Part shown: positions 46,227-57,058 of the stretch, piece by piece
How positions within the stretch are numbered: the first letter of the stretch is position 1
Layout: every line of letters begins with the position of its first letter
Origin: Burkholderiales bacterium
GTDB lineage: Bacteria; Pseudomonadota; Gammaproteobacteria; Burkholderiales; Thiobacteraceae
Direction of reading: 5' to 3'
Length of the DNA: 64,000 nucleotides
NCBI GenBank assembly: GCA_023511995.1
Contig: JAIMAL010000013.1
Span: 1 to 64,000, forward strand
Notes under the pieces: model-generated
Databases searched by the model: none
Seen by the model: the letters and a program-made list of their open reading frames with translations, nothing else
Told to the model about the DNA's origin: nothing
Program-made: the position numbers and the translations under genes

Positions 46227-47000
46227 ATGCTCGTTCATCCCCAATTCGACCCTGTCGCCCTCCATCTGGGGCCCCTTGCCATCCGCTGGTACGGGCTCAT
46301 GTATCTCCTTGCCTTCCTGCTGGTGCTGGTGTTGGGGCGCTGGCGCATCCAGCACCAGCCGTGGACGGGGTGGAACCCCCGCATGCTGGACGACGTGCTG
46401 TTCTACGGGGTGCTGGGGGTGATCCTGGGCGGGCGTCTGGGCTATGTGTTCTTCTACAAGCCTGCCGACTACCTCGCCGATCCCCTGGCCATCCTCCGCG
46501 TCTGGGAAGGGGGGATGAGCTTCCACGGCGGCTTCCTCGGCGTGGTGATCGCCATGATTTTCTTTGCCCGCCGCCACCACCTGCCCTGGCTTTCGGTGAC
46601 CGATTTCATCGCGCCCCTGGTGCCTCTGGGGCTGGGGGCGGGCCGCATCGGCAACTTCATCAATGGCGAACTGTGGGGACGCCCCACCAGCGTGCCCTGG
46701 GGGATGATCTTCCCCCAGGTGGATGCCATTCCCCGCCACCCTTCGCAGCTCTATGAGTTCGCCCTGGAGGGGATTGCGCTGTTTGTCATCCTCTGGTGGC
46801 TCGCGCGCAAACCGCGGCCCCAGGGTTTCCTCTCCGCCGCCTTCCTCGTGGGCTATGGCAGCTTCCGCTTCCTCGTCGAGTTCACCCGGGAGCCCGACCG
46901 CTTTCTGGGCACGCTCGCCTTCGGCTTGAGCATGGGCCAGTGGCTGTCGCTGCCCATGATCGTCGCCGGCCTGCTTTTGTTCTGGTTACGCCGCCCATGA
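46227..47000 (+). CDS. lgt: Prolipoprotein diacylglyceryl transferase
   Basis: Inner-membrane enzyme that adds diacylglycerol to the lipobox cysteine, the first step of lipoprotein maturation. 257 aa. It has about seven membrane helices and the family motifs [29 protein letters not shown] and [20 protein letters not shown]. Several lipoproteins encoded in this window (LptE, the DsrE-type protein, the solute-binding protein) are its likely substrates. A terminator follows within three bases of the stop. Confidence 0.98.
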   Translation: MLVHPQFDPVALHLGPLAIRWYGLMYLLAFLLVLVLGRWRIQHQPWTGWNPRMLDDVLFYGVLGVILGGRLGYVFFYKPADYLADPLAILRVWEGGMSFHGGFLGVVIAMIFFARRHHLPWLSVTDFIAPLVPLGLGAGRIGNFINGELWGRPTSVPWGMIFPQVDAIPRHPSQLYEFALEGIALFVILWWLARKPRPQGFLSAAFLVGYGSFRFLVEFTREPDRFLGTLAFGLSMGQWLSLPMIVAGLLLFWLRRP

Positions 47001-47002
47001 AA

Positions 47003-47026
47003 AAAGCCGGCCCGCGGGCCGGCTTT
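47003..47026. terminator. Bidirectional terminator between lgt and the DsrE gene
   Basis: A 24-base perfect palindrome whose halves are AAAGCCGGCCCG and CGGGCCGGCTTT. A-run on the left and T-run on the right serve both converging genes (lgt stop at 47000, DsrE-type stop at 47043). Confidence 0.8.
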
Positions 47027-47042
47027 CTGCGGCGCGTTGCGA

Positions 47043-47477
47043 TCAGGGACGGATATAGGTCCAGCCAGCGCGTTGCTTCTCGCCGATTTCCAGGACCCCG
47101 GCCTTGACCACCTCCACGCCCGGCACCAGGTCTTCCTTGTTCACCTTCATGCCGCGCATGGTGTTGCCGCAGGCCACCACCTTAACCCCGTCCTTCATCG
47201 CGTCCTGGATCCGGTTGGCGACTTCGGACTCGGCCTTGAGCATGTTGAGCCCGGGCCCGTAGGCGACGATCTCCACCTGGCTCTTTTCGGCGCCCAGGTC
47301 CTTCTGCACGTTCTTGGCATTGTTGAGGGCCAGGTTCCATTTCGCGGGATCGTTGTCGCTCACCTGGATGACGAAACTCGCCTTCTCCGGCCGCGGCGCC
47401 TGCTGGGCGCAGCCGGCGAAGGTGAGCACGGCCAGGGCGAGGAAAAGCATGTTGAGGAAATGCCGGGTGTGATGCAT
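47043..47477 (-). CDS. DsrE-like lipoprotein
   Basis: 144 aa. An N-terminal lipoprotein signal ends in TFAGC (Cys about residue 23). The rest is a DsrE/DsrF fold (FVIQVSDNDPAKWNLALNNAKNV, VEIVAYGPGLNML, GVKVVACGNTMRGMKV with a Cys at the position used by sulfur carriers of this fold). DsrE proteins usually act in the cytoplasm in sulfur relay; an exported, membrane-anchored form suggests a periplasmic sulfur or thiol role. Monocistronic, between two terminator/promoter regions. Confidence 0.85.
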   Translation of the reverse strand: MHHTRHFLNMLFLALAVLTFAGCAQQAPRPEKASFVIQVSDNDPAKWNLALNNAKNVQKDLGAEKSQVEIVAYGPGLNMLKAESEVANRIQDAMKDGVKVVACGNTMRGMKVNKEDLVPGVEVVKAGVLEIGEKQRAGWTYIRP

Positions 47478-47544
47478 GGTCTGTCTCCTTGTCGATCAAA
47501 ACCGCCTCCATTGGCGTGAAAGCATCATAGCAATCCAGCCGGCA

Positions 47545-47573
47545 TTTACGCCAGCCGGCTTTGGCCATACAAT
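47545..47573 (+). promoter_or_regulatory. Promoter of tRNA-Ala
   Basis: -35 TTTACG (47545-47550, 4/6), a 17-base spacer and -10 TACAAT (47568-47573, 5/6), followed by a G+C-rich discriminator (AGCGCC) typical of stringently controlled stable-RNA promoters. The tRNA starts 12 bases after the -10. A nine-base direct repeat CCAGCCGGC (47535-47543 and 47551-47559) flanks the -35. Confidence 0.55.
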
Positions 47574-47584
47574 AGCGCCTCTTC

Positions 47585-47660
<76 letters not shown>

Positions 47661-48015
47661 ATTCCAAACCTGCCCCGGCCTGTTGCCTTGCTCGCGAAGG
47701 TGAGCCGTGGGGGTCAAAGCGGCCTGGCAACCGCCCTCGTGGAGAACGCTGTCTCGAGCCGGAGCCCCGCACTCAGCAATCCTCACCTCGAGACGGCCAA
47801 GCAGGACCGGTGCGTGACCCCATCGCGGGACATCCGGGCAAGTGCTTCAAGGGGCGAGGCGCCGTTGTTGCTGGCATGAAAGATGCAGGCGGGCGCTTCC
47901 CGCCGTTTGCCGGGCTCATGCAAAAGGCCAATTTTTCCGCGGTGGGGCCTTGTCTCCCCAATCCGCTGTGCTAGCATTGGCGCAGCGTTTTTTTCCTCAA
48001 CCCAAAGGAGAGACT
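47661..48015 (+). ncRNA. 355-base gene-free stretch with a candidate structured RNA (about 47675-47810)
   Basis: No credible coding sequence. Bases 47675-47687 pair with 47795-47810 (13 pairs, three one-base bulges), closing three hairpins: GCTC/GAGC (47690/47702), GCGG/CCGC (47719/47731) and GTCTCGAG/CTCGAGAC (47751/47787). A further stem GGCGGG/CCCGCC lies at 47888-47904 and TTTGC/GCAAA at 47906-47924. This could be a small RNA (6S-like is one possibility I cannot confirm) made by read-through from tRNA-Ala, or simply G+C-rich spacer that folds. Near the end TTGTCT (47950) and TAGCAT (47972), 16 bases apart, could be the HU-gene promoter. Confidence 0.3.
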
Positions 48016-48333
48016 ATGGCCAAGGCCGCTGCAACTGCAAAAGCACCCACCAAGACCGAAATCGTCGCCCAGATGGCCGAGGAGGCAGGCATCACCAAGA
48101 AGCAGGCCGCCGCCGCGCTCACCGCGCTACAGAACATGGCGGGCAAGGCCCTGAAAAAGGGCGGTGTGTTCGTGATCCCGGGCTTCGTCAAGGCGAAGGT
48201 GGTGGTGAAGCCCGCCACCAAGGCGCGCAAGGGCATCAATCCCTTCACCAAGGAAGAAATCATGATCAAGGCCAAACCGGCGCGGAAAGTCGTCAAGGTG
48301 CAGGCCCTGAAATCCCTCAAAGACATGGTTTGA
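48016..48333 (+). CDS. HU-family DNA-binding protein
   Basis: 105 aa basic nucleoid protein, longer than HU (90). An Ala/Lys-rich N-terminal tail (MAKAAATAKAPTKTEIVAQM) precedes the HU fold: TKKQAAAALTALQNMAGKAL, GVFVIPGFVKAKV, then the DNA-gripping arm KARKGINPFTKEE and a helical end. HU dimers bend DNA without strong sequence preference. ATG 48016 follows AAAGGAGAGA; the longer upstream frame is the non-coding region. A terminator follows, so the gene is monocistronic. Confidence 0.9.
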   Translation: MAKAAATAKAPTKTEIVAQMAEEAGITKKQAAAALTALQNMAGKALKKGGVFVIPGFVKAKVVVKPATKARKGINPFTKEEIMIKAKPARKVVKVQALKSLKDMV

Positions 48334-48353
48334 GGCGGAGCTTCCCGTGGTAC

Positions 48354-48383
48354 AACGCCGGGGCTTCTCACCCCGGCGTTTTT
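48354..48383 (+). terminator. Terminator after HU-family gene
   Basis: Ten-base stem AACGCCGGGG (48354-48363) / CCCCGGCGTT (48371-48380) with a seven-base loop and a T-run (to 48383). A second GGCGC/GCGCC pair with TTTT follows about 30 bases later. Confidence 0.85.
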
Positions 48384-48470
48384 GTTTCCGGCGCGCCTGC
48401 GGACCCACGCCGGGGCGCCGTTTTGATGTGGCTGAAAGCCGCTTGCGGTGGGGTGGCCGCACCTGCCGGG

Positions 48471-48800
48471 TCAGCGGCCCAGGCGTTTTTCCAGGCGGCG
48501 GGCGAAGACGGTCATTTCCCGGGCGGCCTGTTTGTCCCCTTTGCGCTCGGCCGCGCTGATGCCCTGCCGGTAGGCGCTGAGGGCTTCCTCAAGCCGTCCC
48601 GCTTCGGTGAGTGCCCGCCCCAAGAGCTTCCAGGCCGCGGAGTAAGCGGCATCGAAGGCAAGTGCCGCCTGAAGATGGGCGATGGCTTTTTCCGCTTCCC
48701 CCAGCTTGAGGTATTCGTTGCCCAGGCCGAAACGCAAAAGCGCGTTGTCCTTGCCGCTCGCCAGCATTTTCTCCAGATTCTGCAGCGCTTGCGTGGTCAT
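48471..48800 (-). CDS. TPR (tetratricopeptide) repeat protein
   Basis: 109 aa consisting of about two and a half TPR units: ALLRFGLGNEYLKLGEAEKA, AIAHLQAALAFDAAYSAAWK and LLGRALTEAGRLEEALSAY, with a basic C-terminal helix (FARRLEKRLGR). No signal peptide. TPRs mediate protein-protein contacts; the partner is unknown. Divergent from leuS, with 36 bases between starts; a similar small TPR gene beside leuS occurs in other betaproteobacteria. Confidence 0.82.
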   Translation of the reverse strand: MTTQALQNLEKMLASGKDNALLRFGLGNEYLKLGEAEKAIAHLQAALAFDAAYSAAWKLLGRALTEAGRLEEALSAYRQGISAAERKGDKQAAREMTVFARRLEKRLGR

Positions 48801-48809
48801 GGCCTATAA

Positions 48810-51434
<2,625 letters not shown>

Positions 51435-51436
51435 CG

Positions 51437-51913
51437 ATGCGCCTGATCTGGCTTGCCCTCCTCCTCACCCTCTCCGCCTGTGGCTTCCAGTTGCGCGGCG
51501 CCCTGAGTCTGCCCTTCACCACCCTCTACATCGAGAACGCCGGCCCGGAAATGGGGGTGGAGCTCGCGCGGGCGGTGCGCACCACGCAAACACGGGTGGT
51601 GGAGGATCCGGCGCAGGCGCAGGCCGTGCTGCAGATTCTTTCCCAGCAGCGGGAAAAGCAGATTCTGAGCTTGAGTGGCGCCGGCCGCGTCAGCGAATAC
51701 CGGTTGCTCTACCGCGTGAGTTTCCGTGTGCGCGACGCGGCGGGCCGGGAATTGCTGCCGCCAAGTTCCATCGAGCTCAGGCGCGAGCTCACCTTTGATG
51801 CCTCCAAGGCCCTGGCCAAGGAGGCGGAGGAGGCCCTGCTCTTCCGCGACATGCAAAGCGATGCCGTGCAGCAGATCGTCCGGCGGCTGGCGGCGATGCG
51901 GCCGGCGGGTTGA
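51437..51913 (+). CDS. lptE: LPS-assembly lipoprotein LptE
   Basis: Outer-membrane lipoprotein that plugs the LptD barrel and helps deliver lipopolysaccharide to the cell surface. 158 aa with lipobox LSAC (MRLIWLALLLTLSACGFQLRG), and the CGFQLRG start typical of LptE. It begins two bases after the leuS stop and overlaps or abuts holA. Confidence 0.94.
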   Translation: MRLIWLALLLTLSACGFQLRGALSLPFTTLYIENAGPEMGVELARAVRTTQTRVVEDPAQAQAVLQILSQQREKQILSLSGAGRVSEYRLLYRVSFRVRDAAGRELLPPSSIELRRELTFDASKALAKEAEEALLFRDMQSDAVQQIVRRLAAMRPAG

Positions 51914-51915
51914 CC

Positions 51916-52962
51916 ATGCGGGTGGGGTTGGCCGACTTGGGCGCGCAGCTTGCGCGCAGGCTTGCCCCCCTCTACCTCGTCAGCGGCGATGAGGTGCTGC
52001 TCATCGAGGAGGCGGTGGCGGCCATCCGCGCCGCCGCCCGCGCCGAAGGTTACACCGAACGGGAAGTACTCACCGTGGAGGCGGGGTTCCGCTTCGGGGA
52101 ACTTGCCGCCCTGGGGGGGAGCCCTTCCCTCTTCAGCAGCCGGCGACTCATCGAGTTGCGCATGCCCGGCGGCAAGCCCGGGGCGGAGGGCGCGGCGGCC
52201 CTGGAAGCCTACGCCGCCCGGCTTCCCCCCGACACCCTCACCCTCATCACCCTGCCCCGCCTCGACAAACGGGCCACCCAGGCCGCCTGGTACCAGGCCC
52301 TGGCGGCGGTGGGCTGTGTGGTGGAAATCGAACCGGTGCCGGTGAAGGCTTTGCCGGCCTGGCTCAAGGAAAGGCTTGCCCGCCAGGGGCAGAGTGCCGA
52401 TGAGGAGACCCTGCTGTTCCTCGCGCAACAGGTGGAGGGCAATCTCCTCGCCGCCCATCAGGAGGTGCAGAAGCTGGGCCTGCTCCATCCGCCGGGAAGA
52501 CTGACCCTCGAGCAGGTGGCGGAGGCGGTGCTGGATGTGTCCCGTTTCGATGTCTTCCAGCTTGCCGAGGCCATGCTGGCGCGGGATGTGGCGCGCCTTG
52601 TCCGCATCCTGGACGGGCTGGCGGCGGCGGGGGAGAAACCGGTGCAGATTCTGGGCGTGCTGGCCTGGGTGATCCGCGCTCTCGCCCGCGCCCGCGCCGC
52701 CCTGGACCGGGGCGCGGACATGGCCACCGCGCTGCGGGAAGGGGGGTTCTGGGGCGAGCGCCAGCAGCTTGCCCGGCGCCTGTTGCCCCATCTTTCCTTC
52801 GACGGGCTCGCCGCCGCCCTCAGGCACGCGGCGGAAGTTGATAGAATGAGCAAAGGGTTGGCCTTGGGGGATGTGTGGGACGAATTGCGGGAGCTCTGCC
52901 TGCGGGTGGCGCAGGCCCACCCCGTCTCCTTGCGCCCGGCCTTCGCCAAGCCCCATCCCTGA
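51916..52962 (+). CDS. holA: DNA polymerase III subunit delta
   Basis: Clamp-loader subunit that opens the beta clamp encoded by dnaN. 348 aa from ATG 51916; a TTG two codons upstream would overlap lptE by four bases. Family segments: LYLVSGDEVLLIEEAVAAI (degenerate P-loop region), LFSSRRLIELRMP, LLAAHQEVQKLGLL and VFQLAEAMLARDVARLVRILDGL. Follows lptE as in E. coli. About 155 bases before proA show no clear promoter or terminator. Confidence 0.93.
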   Translation: MRVGLADLGAQLARRLAPLYLVSGDEVLLIEEAVAAIRAAARAEGYTEREVLTVEAGFRFGELAALGGSPSLFSSRRLIELRMPGGKPGAEGAAALEAYAARLPPDTLTLITLPRLDKRATQAAWYQALAAVGCVVEIEPVPVKALPAWLKERLARQGQSADEETLLFLAQQVEGNLLAAHQEVQKLGLLHPPGRLTLEQVAEAVLDVSRFDVFQLAEAMLARDVARLVRILDGLAAAGEKPVQILGVLAWVIRALARARAALDRGADMATALREGGFWGERQQLARRLLPHLSFDGLAAALRHAAEVDRMSKGLALGDVWDELRELCLRVAQAHPVSLRPAFAKPHP

Positions 52963-53117
52963 AGGGGAGACGGAACCACGTCCCGCCTCAAGGGGAAGGG
53001 ATCAGGACGCCTCTTTATGCCAGGCGGAAAGCGGCGGGGCACAGGCGTGCGTCGCGTGGAGGAATGCGGTCATCACCCGGGCTTTTTTCCCTTGCAGGAA
53101 GGACTTGAGAGCGTGTT

Positions 53118-54374
53118 ATGGATGTCAAAGCATACATGAGAAGGCTTGGGCAGCAGGCGCGGGCCGCTTCCCGCGCCATGGCCCGTGCCGAGACCCGCGC
53201 CAAGAACCAGGCGCTCCTTGCCATGGCGGAGGCCATCGAACGGGATGCGGAGCATCTCCTTGCCGCCAATGCGCGCGATATGGAGGCGGCGCGCGCGGCG
53301 GGTCTCGATGCCGCCCTCCTTGACCGTCTGCAGCTCACCGGCAAGACGGTGGCGGCCATGGCGGAGGGTCTGCGCCAGATCGCTGCCCTGCCTGATCCCG
53401 TGGGCAGCATCACCGATCTCAACTATCGCCCCTCCGGCATCCAGGTGGGCCGCATGCGCGTGCCCCTGGGGGTGATCGGCATCATCTACGAGGCCCGCCC
53501 CAACGTCACCGCGGATGCCGCCGGCCTGTGTCTGAAGAGCGGCAATGCCGCCATCCTGCGTGGCGGCTCGGAGGCGATTCACTCCAATCAGGCCATCGCC
53601 GCCTGCGTGCGGGAGGGGCTTGCCGCCGCCGGCCTGCCGGAGACTGCCGTGCAGGTGGTGGAAACCCCGGACCGCGCCGCCGTCGGGGAACTCATTACCA
53701 TGAAGGAATACGTGGACGTCATCGTTCCCCGCGGCGGCAAGGGTCTCATCGAACGCGTCACCAACGAGGCGCGCATTCCCGTCATCAAGCATCTACACGG
53801 GGTCTGCCATGTGTACGTGGATGATGCAGCCGATCTCGACAAAGCCGTACGCATCGCCGACAACGCCAAGACCAGCCGCTACGGCACCTGCAACACCATG
53901 GAGACCCTGCTGGTGGCGGAAGGCGTGGCGCGGGAATTTCTGCCGCGCATCGCCCACATCTACCGGGAGAAGGGCGTGGAGATGCGGGGCTGCGGGCAGG
54001 CGCGTGCCATCGTGCCCGACATGAAGCCCGCAAGCGAAGAGGACTGGAGCACGGAATACCTCGCGCCCATCATTTCCATCCGCGTGGTGCGGGACCTCGA
54101 TGCCGCCATCGAGCACATCCACACCTATGGCTCCCAACACACGGATGCCATCGTCACCGAGGACTACACCCGCGCGCGGCGCTTCCTGCGGGAAGTGGAT
54201 TCCAGTTCGGTGATGGTCAACGCCTCCACCCGTTTCGCCGATGGCTTCGAATACGGGCTCGGTGCGGAAATCGGCATCTCCACCGACAAAATCCACGCCC
54301 GCGGCCCGGTGGGGCTGGAAGGGCTCACCTGCCAGAAGTTCGTGGTCCTGGGCGATGGTCAGGTGAGGACCTGA
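53118..54374 (+). CDS. proA: Glutamate-5-semialdehyde dehydrogenase (gamma-glutamyl phosphate reductase)
   Basis: NADPH-dependent second step of proline synthesis. 418 aa. [22 protein letters not shown] start, catalytic Cys in [15 protein letters not shown] near residue 258, substrate region [11 protein letters not shown] and [11 protein letters not shown], and C-terminal [10 protein letters not shown] are typical. No proB nearby. The nadD ATG overlaps its stop by one base (TGATG). Confidence 0.97.
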   Translation: MDVKAYMRRLGQQARAASRAMARAETRAKNQALLAMAEAIERDAEHLLAANARDMEAARAAGLDAALLDRLQLTGKTVAAMAEGLRQIAALPDPVGSITDLNYRPSGIQVGRMRVPLGVIGIIYEARPNVTADAAGLCLKSGNAAILRGGSEAIHSNQAIAACVREGLAAAGLPETAVQVVETPDRAAVGELITMKEYVDVIVPRGGKGLIERVTNEARIPVIKHLHGVCHVYVDDAADLDKAVRIADNAKTSRYGTCNTMETLLVAEGVAREFLPRIAHIYREKGVEMRGCGQARAIVPDMKPASEEDWSTEYLAPIISIRVVRDLDAAIEHIHTYGSQHTDAIVTEDYTRARRFLREVDSSSVMVNASTRFADGFEYGLGAEIGISTDKIHARGPVGLEGLTCQKFVVLGDGQVRT

Positions 54375-55030
54375 TGGCCACAGGGGCGGCTGCCCTGGGG
54401 GTACTGGGCGGAACCTTCGATCCCATCCATTACGGGCATCTGCGCTTGGCGCTGGAGGTGGCGCAGCAGGTGGGGCTGACCGAGGTGCGCTTCATCCCTG
54501 CGGGCCGTCCCTGGCACCGCAGCGCACCCCGCGCCGCGGCGAGCCACCGTCTGGCAATGGTGCGGCTCGCCGTGAGCGACAATCCCCTGTTCCGGGTGGA
54601 TGAGCGGGAAGTGGTGGCCGACAGTCCCGGCTATACCGTGGAGACGCTCACCGCCCTGCGCCGCGAGCTGGGCTTCGAGCGCCCCGTTTGCCTGTTGTTG
54701 GGGGCGGATGCCTTCCAGGGGCTTCACACCTGGCATCGCTGGCAGGAACTCTTCGGCCTTGCCCACGTGGTGGTGGCGCAGCGTCCGGGCTGCTCGTCGG
54801 TGGGGGCGGCGCTTGCGCCGGATCTTGCTGCGCAATTTTCGGCGCGGCAGATCACCGACCCGGCGGTCCTGCTTAGGGAGCCCGCCGGCCGCATCCATGT
54901 GCAGACCATCACCGCCCTCGACATTTCCGCAAGCCGCATTCGCGCCGATCTCGCCGCGGGGCGCGATCCCCGTTATCTGTTGCCGGACAGCGTGCTGGCT
55001 TACATTGGACGACACCGACTCTATGACTGA
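54374..55030 (+). CDS. nadD: Nicotinate-nucleotide adenylyltransferase
   Basis: Adenylates nicotinate mononucleotide in NAD synthesis. 218 aa. The nucleotidyltransferase motif GGTFDPIHYGHLRLALE is at residues 12-28, and the C-terminal ISASRIRADLAAG carries the ISxxxxR signature. The rsfS start lies eight bases inside its end. The proA-nadD-rsfS-rlmH order is conserved in betaproteobacteria. Confidence 0.97.
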   Translation: MATGAAALGVLGGTFDPIHYGHLRLALEVAQQVGLTEVRFIPAGRPWHRSAPRAAASHRLAMVRLAVSDNPLFRVDEREVVADSPGYTVETLTALRRELGFERPVCLLLGADAFQGLHTWHRWQELFGLAHVVVAQRPGCSSVGAALAPDLAAQFSARQITDPAVLLREPAGRIHVQTITALDISASRIRADLAAGRDPRYLLPDSVLAYIGRHRLYD

Positions 55031-55382
55031 ACCCAACGCCGACACCCTGCGCCAGGTGGCCGTCGCCGCCCTGGAGGACATCAAGGCTAAAGACATCGTC
55101 GTCATGGATGTGAGAAAGCTCACCTCCCTGGCCGATTTCATGGTGGTGGCCAGCGGCGAGTCCGCCCGGCAAACCAAGGCGCTGGCGCGCAACGTGGTGG
55201 AGAAGACGAAGGCTGCCGGCGGGCGGGTCCTGGGTGTGGAAGGCGAAGAGGTTGGCGAGTGGATTCTGGTGGACCTCGGCAGCGTCATCGTGCACATCAT
55301 GCACCCCGCGGTGCGTGCCTACTACAATCTGGAGGAGCTGTGGGGTGAGTCCGTCAACCGGATACGCGGCCACGCCCCTTGA
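55023..55382 (+). CDS. rsfS: Ribosome silencing factor RsfS
   Basis: Binds ribosomal protein L14 and blocks subunit joining in starvation or stationary phase. 119 aa, usual length. The segment VVMDVRKLTSLADFMVVASGES and the C-terminal GSVIVHIMHPAVRAYYNLEELW are hallmarks. The eight-base overlap with nadD and six-base gap to rlmH indicate one transcript. Confidence 0.97.
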   Translation: MTEPNADTLRQVAVAALEDIKAKDIVVMDVRKLTSLADFMVVASGESARQTKALARNVVEKTKAAGGRVLGVEGEEVGEWILVDLGSVIVHIMHPAVRAYYNLEELWGESVNRIRGHAP

Positions 55383-55388
55383 GGACGC

Positions 55389-55859
55389 ATGCGGCTTGTC
55401 ATTGTTGCCGTCGGCACCCGCCACCCGCAGTGGGTGGAGGAGGGCTTTGCCGAATATGCGCGGCGTATGCCCCGGGAAGTGCGGCTCGAACTCATCGAAA
55501 TCCGCGCGGAAAAACGGGAGGACAGCCGCACGCCAGAGCAGGTGCGGCAGGCGGAAGCCTCCCGCATCCTCGCCGCCCTGCCCCGGGGCGCGCTGCGCGT
55601 GGTGTTGGATGAGCGGGGCAGCAGTCTCACCAGCATGGCGCTGGCGCAACGAATGAGGGCATGGCTTGCCGGCGGGCGCGATGTGGCGTTCATCATCGGC
55701 GGTGCCGATGGATTGGCGGCGAGCCTGCGGGAGCAGGCGGATTTCGTCTGGTCCCTTTCACCCCTCACCCTGCCCCATGGCCTGGTGCGCGTGCTCCTCG
55801 CGGAACAACTCTACCGGGCCCTCAGCATTTGCCAGGGACATCCCTACCATCGGGCTTAA
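55389..55859 (+). CDS. rlmH: 23S rRNA (pseudouridine(1915)-N(3))-methyltransferase RlmH
   Basis: SPOUT-class methyltransferase acting on the 70S ribosome at helix 69. 156 aa. MRLVIVAVGTRHPQWVEEGF start, VVLDERGSSLTSMALAQRM, the trefoil-knot loop FIIGGADGL and the C-terminal GHPYHRA that contacts SAM are present. Same operon as rsfS; both act on the ribosome. Confidence 0.97.
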   Translation: MRLVIVAVGTRHPQWVEEGFAEYARRMPREVRLELIEIRAEKREDSRTPEQVRQAEASRILAALPRGALRVVLDERGSSLTSMALAQRMRAWLAGGRDVAFIIGGADGLAASLREQADFVWSLSPLTLPHGLVRVLLAEQLYRALSICQGHPYHRA

Positions 55860-55862
55860 GCC

Positions 55863-56462
55863 ATGGGTGCGCTGTGGGTGACGGCTTATCTGGCGGTGCT
55901 CCTGTGGTCGGCCCACGCGCCCAAGGATGCCTTCACCTGGTTCCTGGAGGCCCTGCCGGCGCTTGTGGCGCTGCCCCTGCTTGCGGCCACACGGCGGCGT
56001 TTCCCCCTGACGCCGCTGGCCTATGTCCTGATCTGGCTGCATGCCAGCATCCTGCTCGTGGGCGCCCATTACACCTATGCCGAGGTGCCCCTGTTCGACA
56101 CGCTGCGGGAAGTCTTTCACTGGCAGCGCAACAACTATGACAAAGTGGGCCATTTCGCCCAGGGCTTCGTGCCCGCCATCCTGGCGCGCGAGATCCTCCT
56201 GCGCCTTAAGGTACTCTGCCGCCGCGGCTGGCTTGCTTTTGTGGTGATCTCCTTCTGCCTTGCCCTGAGCGCCAGCTACGAGCTCATCGAATGGGCGGTG
56301 GCGGTCGCCTCCGGGGAGGCGGCGGTGGCTTTTCTCGCCACCCAGGGGGACCCCTGGGATACCCAGTCCGACATGGCCTGGGCACTCATCGGCGCGGCAA
56401 GCGCCCTCCTTCTCATCTCCCGGCTGCACGACCGGCAGCTGGCGGAACTTGCCAGGCGATGA
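55863..56462 (+). CDS. DUF2238 (YjdF-like) membrane protein
   Basis: 199 aa with five or six membrane helices (residues about 4-20, 28-44, 54-72, 100-118, 124-144, 172-190). Conserved features include the segment [17 protein letters not shown] and the [21 protein letters not shown] stretch, a polar pattern carried by the family. Function unknown. Starts three bases after the rlmH stop and its stop overlaps the maf ATG. Confidence 0.85.
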   Translation: MGALWVTAYLAVLLWSAHAPKDAFTWFLEALPALVALPLLAATRRRFPLTPLAYVLIWLHASILLVGAHYTYAEVPLFDTLREVFHWQRNNYDKVGHFAQGFVPAILAREILLRLKVLCRRGWLAFVVISFCLALSASYELIEWAVAVASGEAAVAFLATQGDPWDTQSDMAWALIGAASALLLISRLHDRQLAELARR

Positions 56463-57058
56463 ACACACCCTTGACCCCCGTGCTCTATCTCGCTTCCCGT
56501 TCGCCGCGGCGGCGCGCCCTCCTCAAACAGCTGGGCCTTGCCCACCGGGTGCTGGTGGCGGACGTGGATGAAACGCCACAACCCGAAGAGACGCCGGAAG
56601 CCCATGTGCGGCGGCTTGCGCGCCTGAAAGCCACCTTGGGGGAGCAGCAGGTGCGGCAGCGGGGCCTGCCGGGGCTGCCGGTGCTGGGCGCCGACACCGT
56701 GGTGGTGCACCAGGGCCGCATCCTCGGCAAACCCCGCGATCCCGCGGAAGCCGCGGCGATGCTGGCGCTCTTGTCGGGACGGCAGCATCGGGTGCTCACT
56801 GCAGTGGCGGTGGCGTTTGAGGGTAAACTGCAGGTTGCGGTCTCAGCCACCTGCGTGGTGTTCCGGCGACTTTCGGCGGCGGAAATCGAGGCCTATGTGA
56901 AAACCGGTGAGCCCATGGACAAGGCGGGGGCGTACGCCATCCAGGGGCTTGCCGCCGTTTTCGTGCGGCGCATCGAGGGAAGCTACAGCGGGGTGATGGG
57001 CCTGCCCCTCTTTGAGACGGCCCGGCTTTTGCGCAAATTCGGCATCGTGATTCCATGA
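56459..57058 (+). CDS. maf: Maf-family nucleotide pyrophosphatase
   Basis: House-cleaning enzyme that hydrolyses dTTP/UTP or modified nucleotides. 199 aa from ATG 56459 ([21 protein letters not shown]); the longer upstream frame overlaps the DUF2238 gene and lacks similarity. The Maf motifs [23 protein letters not shown] and [10 protein letters not shown] are intact. Overlaps the rng start by four bases (ATGA). The subfamily cannot be settled by eye. Confidence 0.94.
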   Translation: MNTPLTPVLYLASRSPRRRALLKQLGLAHRVLVADVDETPQPEETPEAHVRRLARLKATLGEQQVRQRGLPGLPVLGADTVVVHQGRILGKPRDPAEAAAMLALLSGRQHRVLTAVAVAFEGKLQVAVSATCVVFRRLSAAEIEAYVKTGEPMDKAGAYAIQGLAAVFVRRIEGSYSGVMGLPLFETARLLRKFGIVIP

